Source of the DNA: Penicillium oxalicum
Lineage: Eukaryota > Ascomycota > Eurotiomycetes > Eurotiales > Aspergillaceae
Assembly (NCBI RefSeq): GCF_001723175.1
Contig: NC_064652.1
Location: 2,170,001-2,234,000 of the forward strand
Direction of reading: 5' to 3'
DNA: 64,000 bases
The translations under genes and the position numbers were made by a program. The notes beneath the pieces were generated by a model. That model saw nothing but the letters and a program-made list of their open reading frames with translations, had not been told where the DNA came from and did not search any database. This document shows, piece after piece, positions 35,565 through 47,700 of this stretch. The first letter of the stretch is position 1. Each line of letters opens with the position of its first letter.

Positions 35565-36832
35565 ATATCTAGTTAATAACCTTATTAAACTGACTGATTC
35601 TGGCGTAGCTACCTAAGGAGATTAAGACTAAGTTCCTAGCCGGCACGATTATAGTAGTACGGAAGCCGTTATACGGGATCCCTGAAGCCGGAACCTATTA
35701 GTAGGCGACGTACTATAAGCACTACCGGGAAAAGCTTAAGATAGTTATATCTACTTACGATCTATACCTATTAATCTCGATAGCAAATAAAGCTTTCGGT
35801 GTTATCAGAATATAAACCGATAATAATCTGATTTTAGGGTCCGACGAGTTCGCTAAGCTCGAGGAGAAGGAATTAGCAGAAGCAAAGTTTAGCGCTAAAC
35901 CTAAGGATATACTATCTCTAGAGAACCCGCTAATATTTAATAGCTATATCCTAACACAGAAGGAAGGAGATATTACTGTTAAATTACGCTAGAAGGAGCA
36001 GGGTAAGAAGCTTAAGCTTATCGACTACTAATCTAAGGATCTTGAGCAAGGATATATAGAACAACGTACTCGCGGAGCTTATATTACGATGATCTGCTAG
36101 CCGGAAGCTATATTCGACCTATCCGTTACCGCCTAACACCAGAATCCTACGGAAGCCGACATTAACGCGTTAAACAAACGTATTAAGTAGCAAATAAAGA
36201 ACCTAGATAGGGGTATTAAATATATCGCGATAGATCTCTTAACTACAAAGCTCTTCGTATTTGTCGATAGCTTATTCGCGAATAATAAAGATTTTAGCTC
36301 CTAGATTAGATATAAGATTATTCTCGCAAACGAGTCTATACAGGATAAGGAATTTGAGATCACCAGAAACCTGATCTATTAGAGCTTAACTAAGAGCAAA
36401 CGAGTTACTAGAAGCGTCCTAGTATCGGAGATCTATAGGATAGTAGGAGGTATCGATATAGTAATTACAATTAGTATAATAGTCAAGATAATTATAGACT
36501 AACTCGGCTTTAGGAAGATCCCTACTATCGTATACACGGACTTATACTCTCTTTATAAATATCTCGTTAAGCTCGGAACTACTAAGGAAAAGCGCCTTAT
36601 AATCGATATTATAGCACTTCGCTAGTTATACGAGCGAAGAGAGATAATAGAGATAAGGTAGATTAACGGGAGCGATAACCCTATAGATACAATAACTAAA
36701 GCAGACCCTAATAAGGCCTTGGAGAAGTTCGTTAATACTAATAACTTACGAGTGCGAGTTAAGGGATAGGTAGAGAGAAAATAGAATAGTATAGCGAGAT
36801 CTATGTAGGTAACGAGGCACAGTACGATTAAT
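35565..36832 (+). pseudogene. Copia reverse transcriptase/RNase H remnant
   Basis: One frame reads through many TAG, TAA and TGA codons. RKPLYGIPEAGTYW is the copia RT block before the YVDD region. The RNase H region is FVDGSFANN-like (mutated to Leu), followed by IGYEIILANES-like, DSYSLYECLVKLG-like and the terminal AMTKADPNKALE-like block. Nearly all stops fit CpA-to-TpA change. Gag, protease and integrase are absent although an LTR lies directly upstream, so the element is internally deleted. It is dead. Confidence 0.8.
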
Positions 36833-36955
36833 TGTTTTCTTTTGATCGTTTCTTTTAATCGTTTCTTTTGATCGTTTCTTTTAATCGTTTCTTTTAATCG
36901 TTTCTTTTGATCGTTTCTTTTAATCGTTTATTTTTGATCGTTCTCTTGTGTTCGT
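36833..36955 (+). repeat. 13-nt tandem array TTTCTTTTRATCG
   Basis: About eight consecutive units alternate G and A at the ninth position, and the last units degenerate into GTTCGTTCG. The array directly follows the copia remnant. It may have arisen by replication slippage. Confidence 0.85.
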
Positions 36956-37045
36956 TCGTTTTGATCCTTCATTTCTTACTTAAGGGCACTGGCCTTTGCA
37001 CAAAAGAAAAGTTGCTAGTGTCGGGATATATCCTCCCGTTAGAAT

Positions 37046-37215
37046 AAGCAAAGACATGTTGTACGTAATCCTGCTAAGCTGCGGCTCCCGCCATATAGAT
37101 TCAGGGGTATTGGACCTTGACCTGGGATACACATCTATCATACACGAATCAATCAACTTTTGCTTTAGCATAAACTGTCCACTTAACTATGTACACAGTA
37201 CCTAGCTGGTGATAC
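37046..37215 (+). repeat. Dispersed repeat, copy 3 of 3
   Basis: Homologous to 7120-7310 and 21240-21425. Best conserved are AAGCAAAGACATG, CGGCTCCCGCC, GATTCAGGGG, CCTTGACCTGG and GTACACAGTACCTAGC. No coding content. The remaining bases to 37549 show no gene. Confidence 0.65.
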
Positions 37216-37549
37216 CAACAGTTTGATTGCGGTGCAATATGTGACCTTAGATAAACGTTGCGCGCGACACAAAACGCGTGGCGTTGAAACGACGATGTCT
37301 TTAAACAATTTCAAAGTGGTGTTATGGTTGGAAGCCGCAAACTCCACAAAACGGTCTATAGGTACACATATGCGCGCGCGTGCGAAGCCGGCTCACCTCT
37401 TGTCCCCACAAGCAAAAAGCTTCTGACTATAGAGAAACATCGCTCCCATATTGCTCCAAGAAAGATTGAGATTAATGGAACTTAGCAGATGATTAATGTC
37501 AAACCCACGCCGCACCATCACTGTAGCCATATGTGAACATCACAAAACT

Positions 37550-38596
37550 TCATTCCTGCTTGATGATACTTGGACGCTCATTGGTCACAGTCCTCTCCTC
37601 AGACAGGGGCTTCCTGGCCCAAATTCTCTTCGCGCGCTGATAGGCATGAAAGTGAGGATTTTTTAGTGCTTTCCGCATTTCTGCAACATAGACTAGCACT
37701 TCCTCCTTTGTCCATGGCGCCGGATCTCCGAATTTAGTAAGCAGGTACATCGAGTAGCCCTCCATGCCCGCGAGCCAATGCTGAATATTAACTAAGCCGG
37801 CCTCTTTTAATGCTTTGTCTCTCGGCCATGCCCCAATAGGCCACTTCGTAGTCTTTTCATGAAGGTCAACGAACCCAGCTCTCTCAATAGATGAGCGCAT
37901 AGTTTCCGTGATATTAAGGGATTTTCCCAGTTTTTTGCCAGCGGCGAAGAACCGAGGCCCCCAAGTGAACAGGACACTATCCGCTGGTATGCTGCCATCG
38001 TCACACTCACAGCGGATATCCATTTCTATCTGCTCAAACCAGCCGCCAGCTTCGAGGTTGTCATAGCACTGTTTGTAGAGTGAAGCCCATTCGTCCGGCG
38101 TAAAGGCCCCAATACCGTGACGTAGATGAATCAGGTCAAACTTTGCACGCCAGGTCCACTGCTGCAATACATCGTCTACTTCGAAGATGCAGTTTGGCGG
38201 GACCCAACTGTCGGGCGGAGGATACAAATCGACACCTCGGACAATAGCGTGGGGGAACATATCGGCAACGTCGATAGCCCATGAGCCCTGTCCTGTCCCA
38301 ATATCGAGCACATGCTTTGGCGTCTGGACCGGTGCTAGGTACAGTGGATTTGGCGCGTCAGCGTTCATGAGAAGACATGCAAGATGTCCCATTTCATACG
38401 TCTCAAACTGTTGTTCGTCTGAGGGGCTGAAATATCCAGCAGCTCTCAGGGTTTGATATCGTCGGCCATTTTCCATGAATCCTTTATACAAGGAGGAGGC
38501 GATAGACGTGGTCTCGGATTTCCAGTCTTCAAGGTCGCGTTTGTTCGAGTCTGCCAAATGCAGATTCGGATCCGGGGTGATTATGAAGTCGGCCAT
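37550..38596 (-). CDS. LaeA-like SAM-dependent methyltransferase
   Basis: A 348-aa single-exon protein. The SAM-binding motif I is VLDIGTGQGSWAIDVAD (about 93-109), followed by the acidic motif RGVDLYPPPDSWVPPN and FEVDDVLQQW, then IHLRHGIG and GGWFEQIEMDI. This order is that of the large fungal LaeA-like (methyltransferase_23) family. Upstream are the family blocks RRYQTLRAAGYF.PSDEQQ and EMGHLACLLM. Members are often in secondary-metabolite clusters or act as regulators. It lies 2.5 kb from the 642-aa gene, with the LTR and copia debris between. No damage is seen. The substrate is unknown. Confidence 0.88.
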   Translation of the reverse strand: MADFIITPDPNLHLADSNKRDLEDWKSETTSIASSLYKGFMENGRRYQTLRAAGYFSPSDEQQFETYEMGHLACLLMNADAPNPLYLAPVQTPKHVLDIGTGQGSWAIDVADMFPHAIVRGVDLYPPPDSWVPPNCIFEVDDVLQQWTWRAKFDLIHLRHGIGAFTPDEWASLYKQCYDNLEAGGWFEQIEMDIRCECDDGSIPADSVLFTWGPRFFAAGKKLGKSLNITETMRSSIERAGFVDLHEKTTKWPIGAWPRDKALKEAGLVNIQHWLAGMEGYSMYLLTKFGDPAPWTKEEVLVYVAEMRKALKNPHFHAYQRAKRIWARKPLSEERTVTNERPSIIKQE

Positions 38597-38780
38597 AGTG
38601 AAAAGATCACCGCCAGTCGCAGATCAATATTTGCCGCTCTTGAATATCTGAAAAGACCGTCGCCAGGGTGTATGCTATGACCAGGGCAATTGAAAACTTC
38701 TCTGAATCTCTCTTTTCCCCAGCCAACGATGCACCAAGGTTTGTAGAAGTAGGCGTGGGTTGGCTCTTTAGAAAGTAATT

Positions 38781-39173
38781 GTGGCGAGTATCACGAATCA
38801 AAATAATACACAAGACATGCCCTGCACGGCTCGGATGACCCTATTATCTTTCGTTAATCCTGGCCGGACGCCTTCTTCCGTAAAAACAACAAGATACGCA
38901 CTGAATGTCAATGCTAAGCGAATCATGAAGGAGGTGCGGAATGGGGAAAATGTTGGACGCTGGAAATCTCACTTTCCCCTCGGTCGTTCTGTCTCCTGGA
39001 AGCGCCGTGGTGGGTCACCTCAAGTAGTGTGGCCTCCAGACCAATGTGACTCGCGAGACACGGTGGGTACAATATGCGGGCAGTCGGATTTGGTAGCTGC
39101 GCGCCGTAATACAGAAAATTGGCTTTACCACTACATGCACTCGAAACCCCAAAAATTAGCCTTCATGGCTTAG
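38781..39173 (+). pseudogene. Possible 5' fragment of a fungal regulator gene
   Basis: A 130-aa frame contains LLSFVNPGRTPSSVKTTRYA, then NAKRIMKEVR. This FVN..-S..-R...-A-R...EVR pattern is common at the start of fungal transcription-factor-domain proteins that lack a zinc cluster. The frame stops at 39173, just before the copia LTR at 39205, so the rest of the gene may have been displaced by that insertion. The call is tentative. It overlaps the promoter side of the divergent methyltransferase. Confidence 0.35.
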
Positions 39174-39204
39174 TAACGAACTGCTAGCACAGACCTGACG
39201 TACC

Positions 39205-39385
39205 TGATAGACCTACAGGTCTACAAGGCAAGGAAGCAATCTGGAGGCGAGATAACTGGGATTGGGAAGTCTAGGGAGAAGGAAGAAGAGAGAGAGAGGG
39301 AAAACCCACGATAGGGGAAAAACCCTTAAGACACATGACCGCTGCTAGGCCTAGCAAACATCTGGAGAGGGCAAACTCTCTTACA
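39205..39385 (-). repeat. Copia LTR, 3' copy
   Basis: It pairs with 52634-52814. It differs by a few G-to-A and C-to-T changes (for example ATAGGGGAAA against ATGGGGGAAA). It is much less mutated than the body between the two LTRs. Confidence 0.85.
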
Positions 39386-41780
39386 CCCCCCCTAGGACTA
39401 GTAGCAATATGAATAATAATATATATAGTAGTGTGATATAATAAAATTTGGAAGGGGAGGGTTAGTTAGGATCTCTTATGTGTAATAATCTGGTACGATT
39501 ATTTTGAAAAATCCTATTAGGCTTAGTTTTGGTAAGTATGTTAGCGGTATTGTCCTTGCTCGGGATACTAGTTAGTTAGACGAGGTTCTTTTTAATAAGG
39601 TCTCTGATTAAATAGTATCTCGTGCTAATCTAGGATAATTTTAGGCTGACTTTGGGGTTTATAACGGTCGTGATAGTATTGTCGGAATCACAAAATAGGG
39701 TGATTAGGATATTTTTGTCGAATTCTTTATCTTGGTTTAATAGGGGTATAAGTAAAAGGTTAGTAGTAATTTTAGTAAGGTAAAGTCCCTCTTTCGCTAC
39801 GGTCGTAAGGGTATAGTATTCGGCTATAGTCGATAAGGCTACTATAATATCTTGTCTTTTTAAGCTCTATAAGATTAGGGTACTAGCAAAGAACTAAATA
39901 TATACTTCGGTAGATTTTCTATCCTCTGTATTAGCGTACGATAAGTCGATAAATCCTTCTAGACCCTTTAAGGGTTCTTTTCTAAATAGGATTCCTAAAT
40001 TTGTGGTACCTACAAGGTATTATAATAAAACTTTGTACGCTACTATATTATCTTTTCTCGGGTGTATATTACGGCGCTATAGTTTAGATACGGTCGCTAT
40101 AATATCCGGGCGCATTTTGATTAAGAGCTAACTAATCTTTCCTATTATTTTAGTATAGGCTCCCTAATCGAATACGTTATCCTCTGTTAGATTATTTAGA
40201 TAGGGGATTTTCTAAGAGGGATTTATTAGAATTAGTAAAGGATTATAATTTTTATAGCTCTTATTATAGATTAAATTTGTTAAATAAGCCTATTAGCTTA
40301 TAAAGATATAGCTAGAGGGTTCTTTAATTATATTATATCTAAGGAATCTTTTAAATAGGAGGGTCTTTAGTTTTCTTTTATTTAAAAGGCCCTTTTTTAT
40401 AGAGTTTAATTAATCCTTATATCTAGTCGCGAGGATATTATCTATATAGATTATAACAAATATAGTATAGTCCTTATTAGTAAAGATATATAGTTCGGAG
40501 GGGATTAGAGAGAGGCCTAGGCTAGATAGGTTATCTTTAAAAAGTTTATACTAGAGGTGTCCTACTTATTATAATCTATAAAGCGCCTAGTTTAGTACGT
40601 ATACTAGATCTTCTCCTTTTAGGCTAAATTATTTATATCTAGTTAGTTACTTTATAAATATAATACGGTTATTAATAGCGGTATTAAGGTAGGCTCTAAT
40701 TACGTCCTACTATTCCTTTTTCTAATTACGGATAGCAGCTATAGTAATAAATAATTTAGCCGATATATCTAAGATAACTAGGGTATATCTTTCGTTAGGT
40801 TAGAAGTCTACGCCTAGACTTTAGCAGTTACTATATAGACCTATCTAGTACAGAATTCTAGGATATATCCTTCGGTATCCTGTTTAATATTATAGACCTA
40901 TTTACCTAGAAGGATTTTAGTACCTTTTAGGGGTTTAGTTACTAAAGTTATTATATTAGATAATTCAAACTTCTTTAATTAGGTCTCTTCGGCTTTAAGC
41001 TATTAATCGGCGAATTAGGATTTTATAGCTTCCCTATAGGTTTAAGGGATTTTGACTATTACCGACCGTATTATCTTAGTAGCCGTGCTTAATATACTAG
41101 GTCTAATTAAGTTATCTTCGGTAGATATAGCGAAGTATAAACTTCCTTTCGTTCTCTCTTTATACTCTTCCTTAACTAGTCCTTTTGTAGTATATCTAAC
41201 TATTCCTTCTATAAGTTATCTCGGAGCATATCTCCGTAGGCTTCTTCTTACTAGAGAGATAGAGCGTCTCTAGTCGCTCGTGAAATCTAGTTGATTTATT
41301 ATAATAGTATCGATAGGGTCCGCTAATAAAGCTTATAATATTAGGTAGCTACGGAACCTCTAAGGAATCACTATTAGAGGGGGGAGTTATAGTTAAATTA
41401 ATTAGGATAGTATCTTAGACTTTTTAATAGTAGGATTTAGATTAGATTCTAGCGTAGGTAGGAATTATCCTAGTATAGTCCTTCTCTTAATTAACGGGAT
41501 TAGACTATCCGGGTTCTAGCGTAAAAAAATTCCTCCCTAGTTAGGAATTAGGTCTCTAGGGATTTAGATTTTAGGATCCGGTCGAGTATTAGGGGCTCTT
41601 TTCCTCGGTTATATTAGTAAAATTTTGCGATGTTAGGAAGGTTGTAAAATTAGGATATTTTAGTCCTCTAGTATAGTTAGTAGTATACTTAGAGGGATTA
41701 GAGCGGGTTAGGGAAAAATTCGTTCCTCGCGTAATTCTAGGTCTTTTAGGAATTAGACTTAAGGAGGTAGAAGATTATAT

Positions 41781-44700
41781 TGTGATTCGAAGAGTAAAGA
41801 AAGGTTGATTTTTAGAGTATCTCTATAGTATCTCTTAAAAATCGGGTCTGTAAGGACAGTCACGGGGCTATACAGGGCCGAACGGGGGTACTCACGTGAG
41901 TCATAACTCACGTGACTACCCTTCCGGGATCTCATCCTCCCCCACTTAGACTAAACTCGCCCCGAGCTTCAGGGTAACTTAGCCTAAGCTTACTGCTGCT
42001 CCGTTCGGTTATGTCCGTAGGTTCCCGCCTTAGTGCGTTTGTATATACACGGTAAAGTAAAATAGTAGGGGTTTAACAAAGGAAAAGGTGCAATATTATT
42101 TTCGGCACTTATAACTACTGTGCGGCTAATAGTCGCTAAAAGCTCCTATTAGGGTAGGGGAACAAAGGATCCCCCGCTATAAGTATAGGTAAATCCCCTC
42201 GATCGCTTCTTCTTCTCTTTATCTTTCTTCCTTATCCCTTCTAACACTATCTAGGTTATCCCGTATATTCTAAGACTTTTTCCTAGGCCGGGTAGCTTAC
42301 TCCGAGTCCGAACTAGACCCTTAAGTAGCTAATAGGTCTTTAGTTCCTCCTTATCCTCTTTCTAAGCTAGTAGTTAATCCTCCTGCTAAGTTCGCTCCTA
42401 CCCCTTTATCTCCTCTCGTCCTTAAACTTCCTATACCGGACGCTCTATCGAGCCCTTAGTAATCTAAGGACTAGCTTATAAGCGATCAGGAGTTTTTAGA
42501 GTCTCGTGCTCCTGTTCCGTCGTCTTCTCCTAAGCCTTCCCTTAGTAGCTCTATTAAGCGTTAGGTCTAGACCGCTTAGTCGCGGATAGCTCCGGTAACA
42601 AGGAAGAGGGCTATCGCGGTAAAGTATACTCCGGCCTAGATTTTCGCGTATACGCGCAAGAAGGACTTCGATCCGAATACCGCGTAGACTAACGGGCTAT
42701 AGACGGGCTTAGATACCCGTAGTAATCCTCTAGGGAGTTAGTTTAAGACTAACTATACGAAGGACTTCTAGACGAATAGCTTACGAGTCCGAGATATAGA
42801 CTAGAGGAACGATAACCGAAGGATTATAGTACTCTTACGAAGGTTCGGGCAGCCTTTACCTAATAGGTCGGTAAATAGGCTCCTAACGGTAAGGAATGCT
42901 AGTTATATAGTAACCTAAATAGTCGTTCGATTCCTATCGCGTTTTCGGGACTAAGCGAGAGGGTCTATTAGGGGCCGGAGGCTATAGAAATTACTAATTT
43001 AATAGCAACGCGTCCTAGTGCTCCTTACGGAGGGATAAGCTCCTCGACCCTTAGATATAGGAATATTATAACAAGATATGTCCCTCCTACGTGCTAGTTA
43101 AGGATAAAAAGGTATATTCCCCTTCGTTTATTCCCGATCTCCTTAGCTAACCTTTAGTAGCGCGATCTAAAGGGCAAGAAGCGGGCCCGTAATAACGATA
43201 GCGGCGAGGGTAGCTCTAAAAAGAAGAAGGGCTAGGATAATAAGCCTAAGAAGGGGAAGGATAAGGGTAAGGGTAAGGCTAAGGATAAAGCACCTTCTTT
43301 AAGAATTCGTGGCTATCTAGTCCCCTAAAGGATCCTTAGGTTTATAAACAAGAACGACTTTAGTCGCGTTAGAGGCCTATAAGGCGATTCCGGAGATAAT
43401 CGCGGCTTTAGAGAGCGATCTCGAGATCCTAGAGGCGTACCTAGTCGAGAATAGGCAGATTAAGCTCGAGGATAACGATAACGATAATAACGATAATAAT
43501 AGTAATAGCGACGATAACCCGTTCGTCTCTATTAAGAAGCGTTTAGGGAAGTAATCTCCTTTTCGTGTGCTTTCGGCGTTAGTATAGGTAGTTAAATTCG
43601 ATATACTTTGTATTAGTATTAGTACCTCGTAGGGACTACGAGCGAGAGGTCCGTTAAATAAATCCCGTTCGTCTTAGTCAGCGTCCTAGCTATTCCGAAA
43701 TCCCCTAGTAGTAGTCTACTAGATCCTAATAAGTCCGTGTCCTAGAGCTCGTCCCTAGATATAGGTGCTTAGAGCTCCTCCTAGTCTATCGCGCGTTTCT
43801 TAGTCTTTCTGTTTTCCCTATCGATACGTTTACGGCTCCGATCGAGGGCTTCGTTATAACGTTCTCCTCCCCTACTTTGCTCGGGCGTGTACCGTTAGCC
43901 CGGTCGTTAGGAATTAATTCTATTCTTCCTTCGTGAAGGTAGATAAGTCCTATACATAGGGGAGTATTATCCTGTTCGATAATTTTTAGTAGCTCTCAGG
44001 GTCGTCTTAGTCGGATCCCCTATCTCCGGAGTGCTACTTATACCGCCTATAATATCTATAGGGCTCCCGGGTCCTTTACGTTAGCTCTGACTAGCCGCGA
44101 ACTATTAATTAGGTTCTTTAGGACCCGTCCGTTCGGTTCTTCTAGTATATATATACTAAGTAGGTATGCGTAAGGACTTTAAAAGGTCCGAACTACTTAC
44201 TCTCGAATTTCTGTACTAATTCGTTCCGAACGAGGACCTAATCTCCCTTTTCGAAGCTTATCTTCGTTACCTAGCTATCCCTAATCCTATTAGTCCGGAT
44301 CGCTCGGGATAGTAGTAGTTTATTCGCTTTAGGCGGGCGTCGCTTACGTCCTAGAGCTCTTTAGTCCGTCCTGCGAATACTAAGGGTTCTTTTGTTAGGT
44401 CGTTACCTAGTAAGCGGGGGTAGACCCCGTAAACTAGAAAGAATAGGCTATACCTAGTTACCGCGTGTTCCCGGACCGTATAGCTAGGGTCGCCTACGCT
44501 AGATATAGGTCCTACGCCTTCGTTAGCTTTCCTATAAGGTACTTTATTAATATACGGCCGAGTAGACGTTAAGATTTTCTACTTTCCTGTTCGTACGGGG
44601 TAGTAGGTAGGGGTAGTTAGCTAGTACCGAGTTTTTAGTAGGTTTAGGTAGTAGCTAACCGCACCCGAAAGAGGTTTGAACTATTATCGGAGAGGATCTC

Positions 44701-47700
44701 GAGTAGCGCTCGTAATTTATAAAGATTTCCTCGTAGAGGAAGGTCCTAAGCGCTTCTTCCGTAGCTTCCGGGACGGCCTTAGCTATCGGCTATCTAGTCG
44801 CGTAGTCGATTGCTATAATAATCTATCTATTACGTTCGGTATTATCGGTAGTTCTAATAAGGTCGATCCCCTATCTCTAGAAAGGCCTAATCCCTTTAGT
44901 TACTAGGTAGTAGTAGGCGTTTCTCGTTCTAGGGCCTTCTTTAATCCCTAAGAAACCTAGTACTAAGGGTACTTACGTGCCGCGGTCTCTATATCCGCTC
45001 TTATCTAGGGCTACTAAGCTCTCGGTCTTAGGACACCGTTTAGGCCGGCTATCCTAGATATCCGTATTATAAGTATATCTTATTAACTAGATCACCCCTA
45101 AATACCGGTTCTAGGTAGGGTACTTTTAGGCTATCTTTATACGTAAAGGTTAGTTAGCGGTATTAGCGTCTTCCCGGTCTTATATAGAGAGGTAATCCGA
45201 GTATCGAGTTACTACCTTAGAGGAGCTTATTATCAGGAAGCACCCGTATCTAAGAAGTTAACGGTCGCGGCTAACTATTTATCCTCGGCTACCTTTTAAA
45301 TAGTTACGTTCACGGCGTTAGGGCGGCCTTCTATATAGGTCGATCTCGTGTAATATTAGTAGGTAACCTTTTAATAAAATCCGGTCGTCGGCTTAAGGCG
45401 TCGGGCACGATAGCTTTAGTACCCGGACAGTATCGGATCTTAAGATTATACTCCTAAAATTCGCTAACCTAGCGGGCGAGGCGCTTACTATAGGTAACGG
45501 TCGTCTATAGGTACTATAGGCTAGCGTGGTCCGTTACGATTTCCGTTTAGGTTCCGTTATTAATATATTTATCCTAAAGCCGTAGGGCCTCTTTGATAGC
45601 TAGTAACTCCTTCTCGTGTACCGGGTAGTTAAGCTTAGCGCCTATAAGCTTCCGCCCGTCGTATACGATAGGGTAGAGTGCCTCTTCTAGTCCCTTCTAG
45701 AGCAGGACTAGGCGATCGCCTATTAGAAGTATAGTCTCGATAGTAAATAGCTACGTAAGATCCGGTTATAAGAGAACGGGGGCTTCCGATAACTTCTTCT
45801 TTAGCTTTCGGAAGGTAGCCTTATAAGCTATATTCTACCGGATAGGGCGGAACTTAAGCTTCCGGAGCTTAGCGTCCGATTCTTTTAGGAGTTCGTGCAG
45901 GGGCACGTATATCTCCGCGAACCCGTAGATAAACCGCTAATAGTATATCGCGAGGCCGAGGAACTATTATAGCTCGTGCACGTTCTAAGGTTATAGCTAC
46001 GTGCGGATAATATCGATCTTAGCTAGTATTAGCTATACGCTCCTATTCCCGACGATATATCCGCAGAATTCTAGTTCGTTAGTTATAATCTCGTACTTCC
46101 CTAGTTAGACGATTAGTCGTTCCCTCTCGAGGATCTCGAGTACCTTTTTAAGGTGCTCGTAATACTCTTCTATACTATCCGAGAAGATAAGGATATCGTC
46201 GAGGTATATAATACGAACTTACTAAGTAGGGCTAAAGGGCCTCGTTTATAACCGTCTAGAAGGTTATAGGGGCGTTATAAAGACTAAAGGGTATCGTAAG
46301 CTACTTATATTTTCCCTAGATAGTATTAAAGGTAGTTTTAGGCACTACGCGGTTAGTTAGGCGCACTTACTAGAATCTAGACGCGAGGTCGATCTTCGTT
46401 AGGACCGTTCGCTCCCGATTTAGTCGAGAAGGTCTTAGATCCGGGGTAAAGATACCCGTTCTTCTTAGTTAGGTTATTTAGGGCACGGTAATCGATATAT
46501 ATCCTCTACTTACTATTAGACTTAGGGGCGAATAGGACTAGAAACCCTAGGGGCTAGCTAAAGGGCGGATTAGTCCCTTCTTTAAGAGGAGATTAACTTA
46601 GCGTATCTATTCGTCTAGTTTCTCTTTAGAGAGAGAATAGGTATAGATATTCACGGGCTTCGCGTCGCTAGTATTAATATTATACTAGATCTCCCTTTCG
46701 GAGGTAAGGTATTAGGGAGTTCGTCGCGGATAATCTTCCTATATTTCCCTATAAGGGTCCGGATCCGGGGGTCCGGGTATAAGATAGGAGCCTCTAGAGG
46801 AGGGGAGTTATCTCGAGGAGCCCTAATAGAGATTATAAGGGTGCCCTCGTCTTTCTTACGTATTTACTTACGTATCTATTTAGACGATATTAGGAAGATA
46901 CCCGCTTCTTCGAGTTCGTGATTAGGTCGAGCCTCGCAAGGTTCGATAAGGTATATTCGCTAGTAAACAGATAGTTAGCCGAGAGCTAACCTAATTAATA
47001 GTCGGGTTCTGTTACTTTAGAAAGTCCGACTAAGACGATCTTAAGGTAGGTATATCTAGGATCTAGGCCTTTACGCTTCCGGTCTATATCCCTATTTTTA
47101 GTAGGACGCGAGCGCGTCCTTCTATATATAGGGACCGCCTATCGGGTAGCCTTACCTAGAGGGCGTCCGGAGGCTTCTTTAGGCGAACGGATCCTCTTAG
47201 TAATATTATAGCTCGAGAGGAGATAAACGTATAGGAGGAACCGGAGTCTAAGAGGGCGCGTATTAGTACTTCCCGAGGGCTAACTCGGGCCTAATAGAGT
47301 AGGAGACCCGCTTAGATAGCGAGCAGGGAGGCTTCGTATACGTTAGGTTAGGAGGGTTAGGTCCTAGAAGTAGGGGCACACAAGAGGCGGCTCGGAGCTA
47401 GCTAGCGAAGGCCTCTAATTCGTCTAGCCGCTTATATTTTTTGCTATAAAGAGACTCCCTTAGGGTAGTCTCTCTTGATATAACCTAGCTTCCGTATATA
47501 TAGTATTTTATAGGGGCCTGTCTACGTACCTTCCCTCGCGGGCCGTGCTCGAGCTATCGCGACCGCTAGCTATAGCGTTTATCCGGAAATCGCTATTAGC
47601 GTCTCTAGCCTTAGGGGGAGTAGTTTCCGATCTAACCGGAGATTATTTCTCCCCTCTTATACTAGATAAAGCGGTCGATTATAGCTTGGAGAGTAGTCGG

